The translations under genes were made by a program, and so were the position numbers. Positions 17,585 through 25,475 of a DNA stretch of 64,000 nucleotides are shown piece after piece; positions within the stretch are counted from its first letter, which is position 1, and every line of letters begins with the position of its first letter. The notes under the pieces are model-generated. The model was not told the DNA's origin. It made no database searches and was given only the letters and a program-made list of their open reading frames with translations. The stretch comes from an uncultured Pseudomonadota bacterium (lineage in GTDB: Bacteria > Pseudomonadota > Gammaproteobacteria > Steroidobacterales > Steroidobacteraceae): contig CAIKMS010000023.1 of assembly GCA_903828595.1 (NCBI GenBank), forward strand, positions 62,001-126,000, read 5' to 3'.

Positions 17585-18460
17585 TTAGCCCAGGTTAAGT
17601 TGGGCAAAAAACAGCTCAACGGGCTCCTGCCAGGCCAAGCGATTGCGCGTAAAGATGTAATGCCCGTTATTTTTGTCGGCCGGTAAACCAACAAAACGAT
17701 GGCGGCCACCACTACCGGCAAAAGCCGCGAACCAGTCTTTGGGGACAGACGATCCCCACAGACGGTCGTTGTCACTGTACAGCCAGAGACTAGGCACCCG
17801 GGCCGCCAACCCGTAATGGAATAACAACGTGGCTAACTGATCCGGTCGGCAGGGACGATCAGGATGCTGCACGACATCCCCCCCGTCGCCGCCTGCAATA
17901 TTAACAACGCCCACCACACCAGGCAGTGCGCCGTTGGTCAAAGACAGTGCCACTAAACCGCCGAACGATTCCCCGACCAACACGCCACGAGAGCCTATAC
18001 CGGGCTGCTGGCGCAGCGTTTTAAGCACCTGGGCCATCTCATTGGCCGCGGCGGCGACCCCGTTCTCGTAGCGTTTATCCTCGCAGGCGCCGGTGTACTC
18101 CCAGTCCGGACCGCCGGTAATGCCATAGCCTAGGCGTGTGGGGATCAACACCACAAAGCCTAGGCGCGCGAAGTACTGGGCATTGGCCGGGTAGGAGACG
18201 AGCCCCATCCGCAGGCGATCGGCCACATCGGCGGGGCGTCCGTGCAGCAACATTAAAAACGGTCGACGGGTGGAATCGGCCAGGCGCACTTGGCTCACGT
18301 ACAGGTCGTAGCTGGCCTTCTGGGTAGGATCTGGCCTCACGCGCACGCGCGCGACGCTCGCGCGCAGGGGGGGTTCGACGGGGTCGTTACTCTTAGCCTG
18401 TGCCAGATGCCCGCAGAGCCCCAGACTAAGCCCAACCCAAAGTACGGTGAACGCTCGCAT
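17585..18460 (-). CDS. Secreted alpha/beta hydrolase
   Basis: A 291-residue protein with a signal peptide (cleavage near residue 22) and an alpha/beta-hydrolase core: the oxyanion segment MLLHGRPAD at about 70, the nucleophile elbow VGESFGG with Ser165, an acid in LWLYSDNDRLWG, and His in KNNGHYIF. It resembles dienelactone-hydrolase-like periplasmic hydrolases or esterases. Its role in the glucan locus is unclear; it might remove ester substituents, but it is convergent with lacI (11-bp gap) and shares no operator with it in an obvious way. Two cysteines, in TGACED and DRPCRP, could form a disulfide. Confidence 0.75.
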   Translation of the reverse strand: MRAFTVLWVGLSLGLCGHLAQAKSNDPVEPPLRASVARVRVRPDPTQKASYDLYVSQVRLADSTRRPFLMLLHGRPADVADRLRMGLVSYPANAQYFARLGFVVLIPTRLGYGITGGPDWEYTGACEDKRYENGVAAAANEMAQVLKTLRQQPGIGSRGVLVGESFGGLVALSLTNGALPGVVGVVNIAGGDGGDVVQHPDRPCRPDQLATLLFHYGLAARVPSLWLYSDNDRLWGSSVPKDWFAAFAGSGGRHRFVGLPADKNNGHYIFTRNRLAWQEPVELFFAQLNLG

Positions 18461-18604
18461 CCAGTATCCGCTTCAACCTCACAAGAACGGTAGTTTAGCC
18501 TGATGCGGTTGTTGCTCCGGTCTTGAGTGTCTGCCGTGGCGCATCAATTTAATGCGCAGCCGGGGTTTGACACGGCCGGCAAGGCGTGTGGTAGATTCAA
18601 AACT

Positions 18605-18616
18605 GAAAGCGCTTTC
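18605..18616. promoter_or_regulatory. LacI-family operator GAAAGCGCTTTC (site 2)
   Basis: An exact copy of the 12-bp palindrome at 16248-16259, 86 bp upstream of the lipoprotein start at 18702. Its position suits repression of the lipoprotein, GH1 and sugar-carrier genes. Confidence 0.82.
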
Positions 18617-18701
18617 TTGAGTGCTACTCACAGTAACCCGAGAAGGGTGCAGGCTCGGCGGTGCAAACGCCCATTTATTCCATATTTACAAGGCGAAATC
18701 G

Positions 18702-19649
18702 ATGGCGACTGAAACCTCATTGCGTGGCAGATCTTCGGTAGTCAGTCTGGCGGCTGTCTGTGCGGCGACTTTACTGCTGTCCGGCTGTAACGGCGGCGGT
18801 GTGACGTCTTCCATGACCGGCGGCGCTAGCTCTTCCGGGAGTTCCTCGGGTAGCAGCACGTCGTCGAGCTCTAGCGGTTCTTCCACGAGCAGCTCATCGG
18901 GCGGTTCCACCAGTTCAGGATCGAGTTCCGGCTCCACCTCAAGCTCCTCCAGCTCCTCCAGCGGTGGTGGCACGGTCACCGCGACCCCGTATGTTTTGTT
19001 CTCCTCCAATTATCAGGCCTACGCCTCACAGACCGCCGGTGCCTATGTGTATAACACGCAGGGCGGGAACGTTTACGCCGGCGCGGGTGGTAGCTTTGCT
19101 TATGGCGGTTACTCCTCGCCGCAGACTGATATGGATCGAACGCAGTTGTATATTTTCCAGGTTCAGGCCGGTGCCGCACCGAATACGGCTGGGGATTACG
19201 CCTACATTGCGATTAAGCCGCCCGGCTCCAGCACCTCGGGAGTGTTTAATCCCGTAGACATCAGCCAGTCGGCCTATCTGCTCGTGCAGATGGGCAACAG
19301 TTACACGGCCTCGCAAAACAATAACCAGCCAGGTGGCGCAGTCACGGTGTTTACCGTGGACTTGAACAACGACACATCGGCGGCCGGTAACGGTTCTCAG
19401 CAAACCGCCGAATGTACCTATGATCAAACCCTCACGGCGGTGGGCTCTAACATCGCTGCTACCGCGCTGGGAGTACTGAACTACAAGATTCCCCTGAGTG
19501 CGTTTACCTGCAAAACAGGCAGTATGGCGACTTTGCAAATGACCGGTGTTGTGAACGTGGTGGTTAAGTTCACCGGCGACAAGAACCCCAGTGCGGCCAG
19601 CGGAGAGTTCGATACGATCGCGATCGGTTATATCGGCTTCACCCTCTAA
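18702..19649 (+). CDS. Polyserine-linker lipoprotein, probable glycan-binding protein
   Basis: About 315 residues. A lipobox LLLSGC places the lipidated Cys at 29. Residues 36-91 form a Ser/Gly/Thr linker like the polyserine spacers of secreted polysaccharide-degrading enzymes. The remaining 220 residues form a probable beta-rich domain with many Tyr, Asn and Gln, two cysteines (AECTYD and AFTCKT) and an end FDTIAIGYIGFTL that recalls the last strands of jelly-roll carbohydrate-binding modules. I do not recognise the family. It is the first gene behind operator site 2, ahead of GH1 and the sugar carrier, so a surface beta-glucan-capturing role is a reasonable inference. ATG 18702 with AAGG upstream is preferred to the longer frame. 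Confidence 0.72.
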   Translation: MATETSLRGRSSVVSLAAVCAATLLLSGCNGGGVTSSMTGGASSSGSSSGSSTSSSSSGSSTSSSSGGSTSSGSSSGSTSSSSSSSSGGGTVTATPYVLFSSNYQAYASQTAGAYVYNTQGGNVYAGAGGSFAYGGYSSPQTDMDRTQLYIFQVQAGAAPNTAGDYAYIAIKPPGSSTSGVFNPVDISQSAYLLVQMGNSYTASQNNNQPGGAVTVFTVDLNNDTSAAGNGSQQTAECTYDQTLTAVGSNIAATALGVLNYKIPLSAFTCKTGSMATLQMTGVVNVVVKFTGDKNPSAASGEFDTIAIGYIGFTL

Positions 19650-19729
19650 CCCGGGACTACGGCGCTTTTTTTGCTGACGCTTGGGTCGTTGCGCCGGGAT
19701 CGGTGTACGACGCTCAGGCCAGGATCGTT

Positions 19730-21109
19730 ATGCTCGAAGAATCGACTCACAGTGCGGCATCGGATGAAAGTGCGAAGCTGGCCGCACGTTTTTCGCCTGA
19801 CTTCGTGCTGGGGGTAGCTACCGCTGCCTTTCAGATCGAAGGTGCTGCTGACCAAGACGGCCGTGGAGACTCCATCTGGGACGAGTTTTGCCGCCATCCT
19901 GGCGCCATTGCCGATGCCAGCAATGGTCTAACGGCGTGTGATCATTACCATCAGTTAGACGCGGATCTGGATCTGATTCAGAGTCTGGGCGTTAGCGCCT
20001 ACCGGTTCTCCGTGTCCTGGCCCAGAGTCCAGCCTTTAGGGCAGGGCGATTGGAATGTCTTAGGGTTCGCCTTCTATGACCGCCTCATCGAAGGGTTGGT
20101 TAAGCGCGGGATCGCTGCCCATCTGACGCTCTATCACTGGGATTTACCGCAAGCTTTGGAGGAGCAGGGTGGCTGGCGCAATCCGCATACCGTGGAGTGT
20201 TTTGTGGCCTATGCCACTCAGATCGGCCAGCGCTACGGCTCGCGATTAGCCTCGCTTTGCACGTTTAATGAGCCTTGGGTAGTCGCCACTCTAGGCCACG
20301 AATCCGGCATCTTCGCACCCGGGCTAAAGGATCGTAAAGCGGCCACGCAGGTATCGCACCATTTGCTGCTCGCACACGGAAAAGCCTTGTTGGCGTTGCG
20401 TGCCTTAGGTGTGACCACAAAGCTCGGTATTGTTTTGAATCAGGCACCGCAGTATCCGGCAACTGCATCGCTTGCCGATCAGGACAAAGCGCGCCTTGAT
20501 GATGGCACGTTGGTTCGTTGGTACATGGATGCCCTCTTTAAGGCTTCGTATCCTCGTGACGTGCTGGATTACTTAGGTGATGACGTGCCACAGATAGCCG
20601 CGCAGGATATGCAGATCATCAGCCAGCCCTTGGACTTCATCGGCATTAATTATTACACCCGTGGAGTGGCCGCCACCGCCAAAGAGAAGTTTGAGTCGCC
20701 TTATGAACTCACTGACATGGGGTGGGAGATTTATCCTCAAGGTTTGTACGATTTATTGGTGCGTCTGAACACCGACTACAACCTGCCCGCGGTTTACATC
20801 ACGGAGAACGGAGCCGCATTTCCCGATCGATTGATTAACGGGCAAGTTGATGACCCGGCTCGCATCCGATATCTGGCGCTGCATCTTGCGGCCGTGGCGG
20901 ATGCGATTGCTTCGGGTGTCAACGTGCGCGGCTATTTTGTTTGGAGTTTGATGGACAACTTCGAGTGGGCTTCGGGCTATGCCAAGCGCTTTGGGATTGT
21001 CTACGTGGACTACGCCAGTTTTAAGCGCACGCTTAAGTCCAGTGCTCTGTGGTTGCGTGATTTTACGGCGTTTCATGCGTCTAGTGTCAGCCAGCAAAAG
21101 CGCGCCTGA
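19730..21109 (+). CDS. GH1 beta-glucosidase
   Basis: A family 1 glycoside hydrolase of about 459 residues. FVLGVATAAFQIEGA lies near the N-terminus, acid/base Glu181 in TFNEPW, nucleophile Glu359 in YITENGA, and the substrate-binding WSLMDNFEWASGY near the end. There is no signal peptide, so it should act in the cytoplasm on cellobiose-, laminaribiose- or other beta-glucoside-type oligosaccharides brought in by the carrier that follows. I prefer ATG 19730 (AGGA upstream) to the earlier in-frame start at 19703. It lies 80 bp after the lipoprotein gene and 110 bp before the carrier, all in one direction. Confidence 0.92.
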   Translation: MLEESTHSAASDESAKLAARFSPDFVLGVATAAFQIEGAADQDGRGDSIWDEFCRHPGAIADASNGLTACDHYHQLDADLDLIQSLGVSAYRFSVSWPRVQPLGQGDWNVLGFAFYDRLIEGLVKRGIAAHLTLYHWDLPQALEEQGGWRNPHTVECFVAYATQIGQRYGSRLASLCTFNEPWVVATLGHESGIFAPGLKDRKAATQVSHHLLLAHGKALLALRALGVTTKLGIVLNQAPQYPATASLADQDKARLDDGTLVRWYMDALFKASYPRDVLDYLGDDVPQIAAQDMQIISQPLDFIGINYYTRGVAATAKEKFESPYELTDMGWEIYPQGLYDLLVRLNTDYNLPAVYITENGAAFPDRLINGQVDDPARIRYLALHLAAVADAIASGVNVRGYFVWSLMDNFEWASGYAKRFGIVYVDYASFKRTLKSSALWLRDFTAFHASSVSQQKRA

Positions 21110-21218
21110 TTGGCGTCAGCATTTTCCTAACGCGATGTTGCAGTCCGCAGTCGCTGATTGGGTGTGTGTTTGGATGATTTCAACGTTGGTCGTTTACTCA
21201 CTTTATTAAGGCGCCTGT

Positions 21219-22583
21219 ATGGATTTCTCATCGCATCGGTTGACCTGGCAGGAAAAAGTGGGCTACGGCTTCGGGGATCTTGCGTCTAATTTTTTCTGGC
21301 AAATGTTTTCGATTTACATCGCTAAATTCTATACCGACGTCTTTTTGCTCGGTGCTGCTGCGATGGGAACCATGATGTTTGTCACCCGCTTAGGGGACGC
21401 ATTTATTGATCCGCTGATTGGTCTGGCTGCTGATCGAACCCACACGCGCTGGGGTCATTTCCGGCCCTACCTGCTATGGATGGCACTGCCGTTGGCCGTT
21501 ACGGCTGTGCTGACCTTTACGGTGCCATCATGGGATCCGGCGTCTAAGACCGTGTATGCCTACGTGACTTTAAGTTTGATGATGGTGGCTTACTCAGCCA
21601 TCAATATTCCGTATTCGGCTTTGTTAGGCGTGCTTTCACCGAACCCGGCAGAGCGCACCAGTGCTTCTACTTACCGATTTGTCATGGCGTTTTTGCCGGT
21701 ATTTGTGATCGTCAATGCGACATTACCGTTGGTGCGTTACTTTGGCGGGGCTGATAATTCGGCGTATGGCTGGCAGATGACCATGGTGGTGTATTCAACG
21801 ATCGCCGTCGTGATGTTTGTCGCGACGTTTTTTGCAACCCGTGAGCGGGTGAGCCCCAGTCCTGCCGTTAAGCTCTCACTGGGCCACGATCTGCGTGCTT
21901 TGCTGGCGAATCGCCCGTGGTTGATTCTTTGCATCGTGAGTATTGCTGCGCTGACCTTTGGCAATATCCGTGGCACCGTGATTGTTTATTATTTCGACTA
22001 CGTTGTGCCGGGCGGTAAGCCGTATTTCGGCGCCGTGATGACCTCCGGTGCACTGGCCTTCATTACCGGGGTCATGATCACTTCACCTTTGGCCCGGTTT
22101 TTTGGTAAGCGTAACTTCTATCGGGTCTCTATGCTGCTTACCGCCTTACTCACCGCGGCTTTTTATTGGGTTCCACCGAGTAATTTGGCCTTGCTTTGGG
22201 CGATGAACGTCGCCATCAACTTTGCCGCGGCTCCCACGGCGCCTTTGATTTGGTCTATGTATGCTGATACCGCGGATTTTTCAGAGTGGCGCTGTGGCCA
22301 GCGCGCGACGGGTTTAACGTTTTCGGCGGCGTCCTTTGCGCAAAAGCTAGGTTGGGCTATCGGTGGCGCGGGCGTGGGTTGGATGTTGGCGGGTTTTGGC
22401 TATCAGCCTGGTGTCGCGCAAAACGCGTATACGGTGCATGGCATCTTGTTGATGATGAGTTTAATTCCAGCCGCCGTTGCGCTGGTAGCGGTGATTGCTC
22501 TGTCGTTTTACGAACTCGATGAGCCTACGGTTAGGGTAATGACCGACGAGCTGCAGGCGCGTCGCCTGCAGACGCAGTCTTAG
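21219..22583 (+). CDS. GPH-family sugar:cation symporter
   Basis: A 454-residue, 12-helix carrier of the glycoside-pentoside-hexuronide (MelB-like) family. The N-terminal EKVGYGFGDLASNFFWQ and the segment TRLGDAFIDPLIGLAADRTHTRWGHFRPYLLW carry the conserved cation- and sugar-site residues, including the Asp pair, and MWSMYADTADFSEW-like residues in the C-terminal half (WSMYADTADFSEWRCG) are typical. It probably imports glucose oligomers released from beta-1,3-glucan by the GH81/GH17 enzymes, to be split by the adjoining GH1 enzyme. AAGG lies upstream of the ATG. Confidence 0.9.
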   Translation: MDFSSHRLTWQEKVGYGFGDLASNFFWQMFSIYIAKFYTDVFLLGAAAMGTMMFVTRLGDAFIDPLIGLAADRTHTRWGHFRPYLLWMALPLAVTAVLTFTVPSWDPASKTVYAYVTLSLMMVAYSAINIPYSALLGVLSPNPAERTSASTYRFVMAFLPVFVIVNATLPLVRYFGGADNSAYGWQMTMVVYSTIAVVMFVATFFATRERVSPSPAVKLSLGHDLRALLANRPWLILCIVSIAALTFGNIRGTVIVYYFDYVVPGGKPYFGAVMTSGALAFITGVMITSPLARFFGKRNFYRVSMLLTALLTAAFYWVPPSNLALLWAMNVAINFAAAPTAPLIWSMYADTADFSEWRCGQRATGLTFSAASFAQKLGWAIGGAGVGWMLAGFGYQPGVAQNAYTVHGILLMMSLIPAAVALVAVIALSFYELDEPTVRVMTDELQARRLQTQS

Positions 22584-22680
22584 ATCCCAGACTTCAGCGC
22601 CGATCGATCTTGATTTTTTAAGAGTCTGTGTCGCGCGGCTGACCCGTCGCGTCACGCGGCGGCGTTAACCCGCGCAAGGC

Positions 22681-23037
22681 TTAGACGTTTTTGACGGCCG
22701 TGTAGAGTAAGACAAGCAGAATCGTCAAAAGCACAAAAGCCAGAATCTTTTTGATCACACCGCCTGATCGGTGACTCGGTTGACTGGGCTGACTGGTCGC
22801 CATGGCGTTAGGTGTCGTGCTTTCAGCTACGGGCACGCGCTTTGGAGCCGGCCCTCCCAATTGTTGACTGTAGCTTAGGCCGCTGCCTGGAATGCCCACG
22901 GTGATGCGTGGTTTACGCCGTCCGCCGAAGGTAAGCCACGCACCGCGACGGCCTATGGAGGCAGACACGCCGGACTTCGACAGATTAAGTCGCAGCCCCG
23001 GCGCAATACGAATTCGTTTGGAAAAGCGTAAACCCAT
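22681..23037 (-). CDS. DUF4236 domain protein with C-terminal membrane anchor
   Basis: About 118 residues. The N-terminal block GLRFSKRIRIAPGLRLNLSKSG followed by VSASIGRRGAWLTFG is the DUF4236 signature. A linker rich in Ser, Pro and Gln leads to one hydrophobic helix near the end (ILAFVLLTILLVLLYTAV). The N-terminal domain is predicted on the cytoplasmic or periplasmic face; function is not known for the family. I start at ATG 23037, giving the family N-terminus MGLRFSKR, instead of the 15-residue longer frame. It stands alone between the convergent GPH carrier and the M61 peptidase. Confidence 0.75.
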   Translation of the reverse strand: MGLRFSKRIRIAPGLRLNLSKSGVSASIGRRGAWLTFGGRRKPRITVGIPGSGLSYSQQLGGPAPKRVPVAESTTPNAMATSQPSQPSHRSGGVIKKILAFVLLTILLVLLYTAVKNV

Positions 23038-23159
23038 AAGGCATTGTACGCCGCGGGATCCTTCGAATATACCACCGCTCACGCGTAGCGTTTTCTCCCC
23101 ACAGGCTTTGCCTCAGACCAAGGCAGTGGGTGGGTGTGAGCCGGTTAGCGACAAAGATT

Positions 23160-23186
23160 CCCGGCAGGCTTTAAGCACCTGCCGGG
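23160..23186. terminator. Hairpin downstream of the M61 peptidase gene
   Basis: A perfect 9-bp stem, CCCGGCAGG at 23160-23168 with CCTGCCGGG at 23178-23186, starts 14 bases past the peptidase stop on the minus strand. It lacks a long T run, so its termination strength is uncertain. Confidence 0.5.
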
Positions 23187-23199
23187 GGGTTGTGCGCGC

Positions 23200-25131
23200 T
23201 TAAGGGCGTGCAGCTAAGATAGCGTCCAGTAATGCGGGCTTGCTGGTGTCACGTTCGAGGTGGGGATAACGCAAGCCGTCGTAATACTCCACATCAATCG
23301 TGCGATAAAAGTTATTGCGTTTAACCAGTAGGTGCAAAGGCTCGCGACTTTTTTGGTGTAAAACCAGACTGTCTTTCAACAGGCTTTGCTCAAAACTGGC
23401 GCCATCAACCGCTACTAATTGCATGCCGGCGGTTAAACCGGCTTTAAACGCCGGGCTGTCCCACAGGACGCTCTTGAGTATGCCCGTATCGTCAACTGAT
23501 ACGCCCAGTGAGTACAGCAGGTTCAGCGCATGAGGTTGATCATCGCTGGCTGTCAGGTACAGGTTGGGTGTGTCGTTATAGACCAGACGGTAGCCGCCGC
23601 GCGTGATGCCATCCAGCGGGGCGCCCGCCGCGTGCTCGGTGAGGCGACGAGTCAAAAAGCCGGACCAGTCATAGGGCTGTACGGCGTTCAAGGCGGCCAC
23701 AATGTCGGTGAATTTGTAAGTCACCGGAACAAAGCTTGCGTTGTTGATCCCGAAAAAGCTGCGTGCAAAGTCATCCAACGAGCGAGTGTTGTGCGACAAC
23801 TCACGAATCAAAGTGTCCGCATCCAGCCATACCAGCTCGCCTTCCTCGTAGTAGTCCTCGAAGCGCTGCCAGTTCTCCCAGGAGATTGGTCGACGTGGAT
23901 TGATGATCTCGTCATTGGTGGTATCGGCCAGCGTCCGCCACGAACGACCTGGGGTGTGGTCGTAATAGGCGGCGGTAACGGCCAGGCTGTCTAGGGCCTC
24001 TGGGAGCGTCATCAGACCCGCGCGACTGGTGAGAATCTCTCCCCAGTACTGGGTCTGGCCCTCGTAGACCCACAACAAGCTGTTGCGCATCGGTACGTTA
24101 TAGGTGGGCGTCCATAGGTCCTCGGGGCGGCGGAACTTGCCGTTCCAGGAGTGGGTGTACTCATGAGCCAGCAGACTGCGGCCGCCCAAGCTCTTACCCC
24201 AATCCTTGAAGTAATTGCCGTTAAGGCCATCCTCGCTGGACTGGTGGTGTTCGGTGCCCTGATGAGCCAGATGATCCGACAAAGACAATAAAAAGTCGTA
24301 GTGATCGTAATGATGCGAGCCGTAAAGCTTAATAGCCTGCGCGACTAACGCACGATGCGCCGCTAATACCTGATCGCTAGGCGCTAACTGGTCGGCTCGA
24401 TCGGCAAAGACCTGAAGATGAACCGGGATGCCATCGCTGGTGCTTAGATCAATGTCGTTGTGATGAACGCCGGCATACAGCGGTGAATCGCCCAGCGTCT
24501 CCACCGTGGTGCGATTAAATACCGTGTGTTGCCCCTCCTGAGTACGGCTGCGCAAGGCGGTGCCGTACTTCCAGTCTTTAGGCAGGGTCAGGTCCGCATC
24601 CACCGGAATCTGGCGAGTGTAATAGCCAGCCGGATAGATCAAATTAGAGGTCCACTCCAAGATCATCAGATTGGGGCTGACCTCTGTGCGACCCACGTCG
24701 GTGTTCACCGGTGACAAGTACTGGAAGTCCAAATCCAGATTAGCCACGCCGGCAGGCACGTTGACGTGAAACGCATACATCGATAGCGGGTCGCGTACCC
24801 AGGCTAAAGGTTTGCCGTTTGCTTGCACGGTTAAGCCAGCCAACTTATCCAAAGGCCCTTCGGGCGCGTGCGTGCCGGGGATCCACTCCGGATACAAAAG
24901 CGTTAACGGGCCGGCCGTGACAGGTAACTGTTCATGCACGCGAAAAACGCGACGACTGATATCCGTGGCATCTACCGAGACTTTGAGAACTCCGGGATAC
25001 GGGCGGTCGACGGGGGCCGGTAGATTGGAACTAACGGCGGTGTAGACGGGACCGGGGCTTGCGCTGGCAACCCAAGGAATCATCAAAGTGCAGAGTAGCC
25101 AACTGGTAGTGGCACGAAACGAACGCGGCAT
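23200..25131 (-). CDS. M61 family aminopeptidase with PDZ domain
   Basis: A 643-residue secreted metallopeptidase of family M61 (glycyl aminopeptidase type). A signal peptide ends near residue 24. The zinc motif HEYTHSW has His323, Glu324 and His327; the third ligand is probably the Glu in WVYEGQTQYWGE, some 35 residues later. The N-terminal half is the beta-sandwich common in M1/M61-type enzymes and the C-terminal part (about 545-620) is PDZ-like, with LGVSVDDTGILKSVLWDSPAFKAGLTAGMQLVAVDG. It likely trims peptides in the periplasm, with acidic or glycine-rich N-termini as known preferences. It diverges from the TonB receptor gene. Confidence 0.88.
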   Translation of the reverse strand: MPRSFRATTSWLLCTLMIPWVASASPGPVYTAVSSNLPAPVDRPYPGVLKVSVDATDISRRVFRVHEQLPVTAGPLTLLYPEWIPGTHAPEGPLDKLAGLTVQANGKPLAWVRDPLSMYAFHVNVPAGVANLDLDFQYLSPVNTDVGRTEVSPNLMILEWTSNLIYPAGYYTRQIPVDADLTLPKDWKYGTALRSRTQEGQHTVFNRTTVETLGDSPLYAGVHHNDIDLSTSDGIPVHLQVFADRADQLAPSDQVLAAHRALVAQAIKLYGSHHYDHYDFLLSLSDHLAHQGTEHHQSSEDGLNGNYFKDWGKSLGGRSLLAHEYTHSWNGKFRRPEDLWTPTYNVPMRNSLLWVYEGQTQYWGEILTSRAGLMTLPEALDSLAVTAAYYDHTPGRSWRTLADTTNDEIINPRRPISWENWQRFEDYYEEGELVWLDADTLIRELSHNTRSLDDFARSFFGINNASFVPVTYKFTDIVAALNAVQPYDWSGFLTRRLTEHAAGAPLDGITRGGYRLVYNDTPNLYLTASDDQPHALNLLYSLGVSVDDTGILKSVLWDSPAFKAGLTAGMQLVAVDGASFEQSLLKDSLVLHQKSREPLHLLVKRNNFYRTIDVEYYDGLRYPHLERDTSKPALLDAILAARP

Positions 25132-25475
25132 GAATCGAAACTCCCCGTAGCGCCAGGCTTAAATAGCCGTCGATGTGGTTGTGGTCACGGCTATGCGTCA
25201 GCCGAGCCTTATGGTCGTGGGTCATGGTCGGGGTGCAGCCCGCACGGCGCCCAGCCCGGTCACCGGTTTAAACGACGTGACGTGCCCGTCGCTTAAGTCT
25301 GCATTGCCGGTAACAACCCATACCCGGCGTCATTAAATCATAATTCCTAACAGCAGGCTTATGGGGTTAGGGCGCGCCACAGGTCACAGCGATACCACTA
25401 AGCGCTACATACGGCTTACCAGCGGCACTGTTAAACTTTAAAGCCTTAACAGGGCAAAGATAAGGAACGGGCGCC
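25132..25475. promoter_or_regulatory. Divergent control region with inverted repeat
   Basis: A 344-bp gap between the M61 peptidase and the TonB receptor. CTGTTAA at 25428-25434 faces TTAACAG at 25446-25452, close to the receptor start; it may be an operator. I saw no Fur-box-like sequence and no riboswitch. Confidence 0.4.

Noticed and set aside
21134-21208. 24-codon hydrophobic open frame between GH1 and the sugar carrier
   Set aside because: No ribosome site and no conserved feature; chance cannot be excluded.
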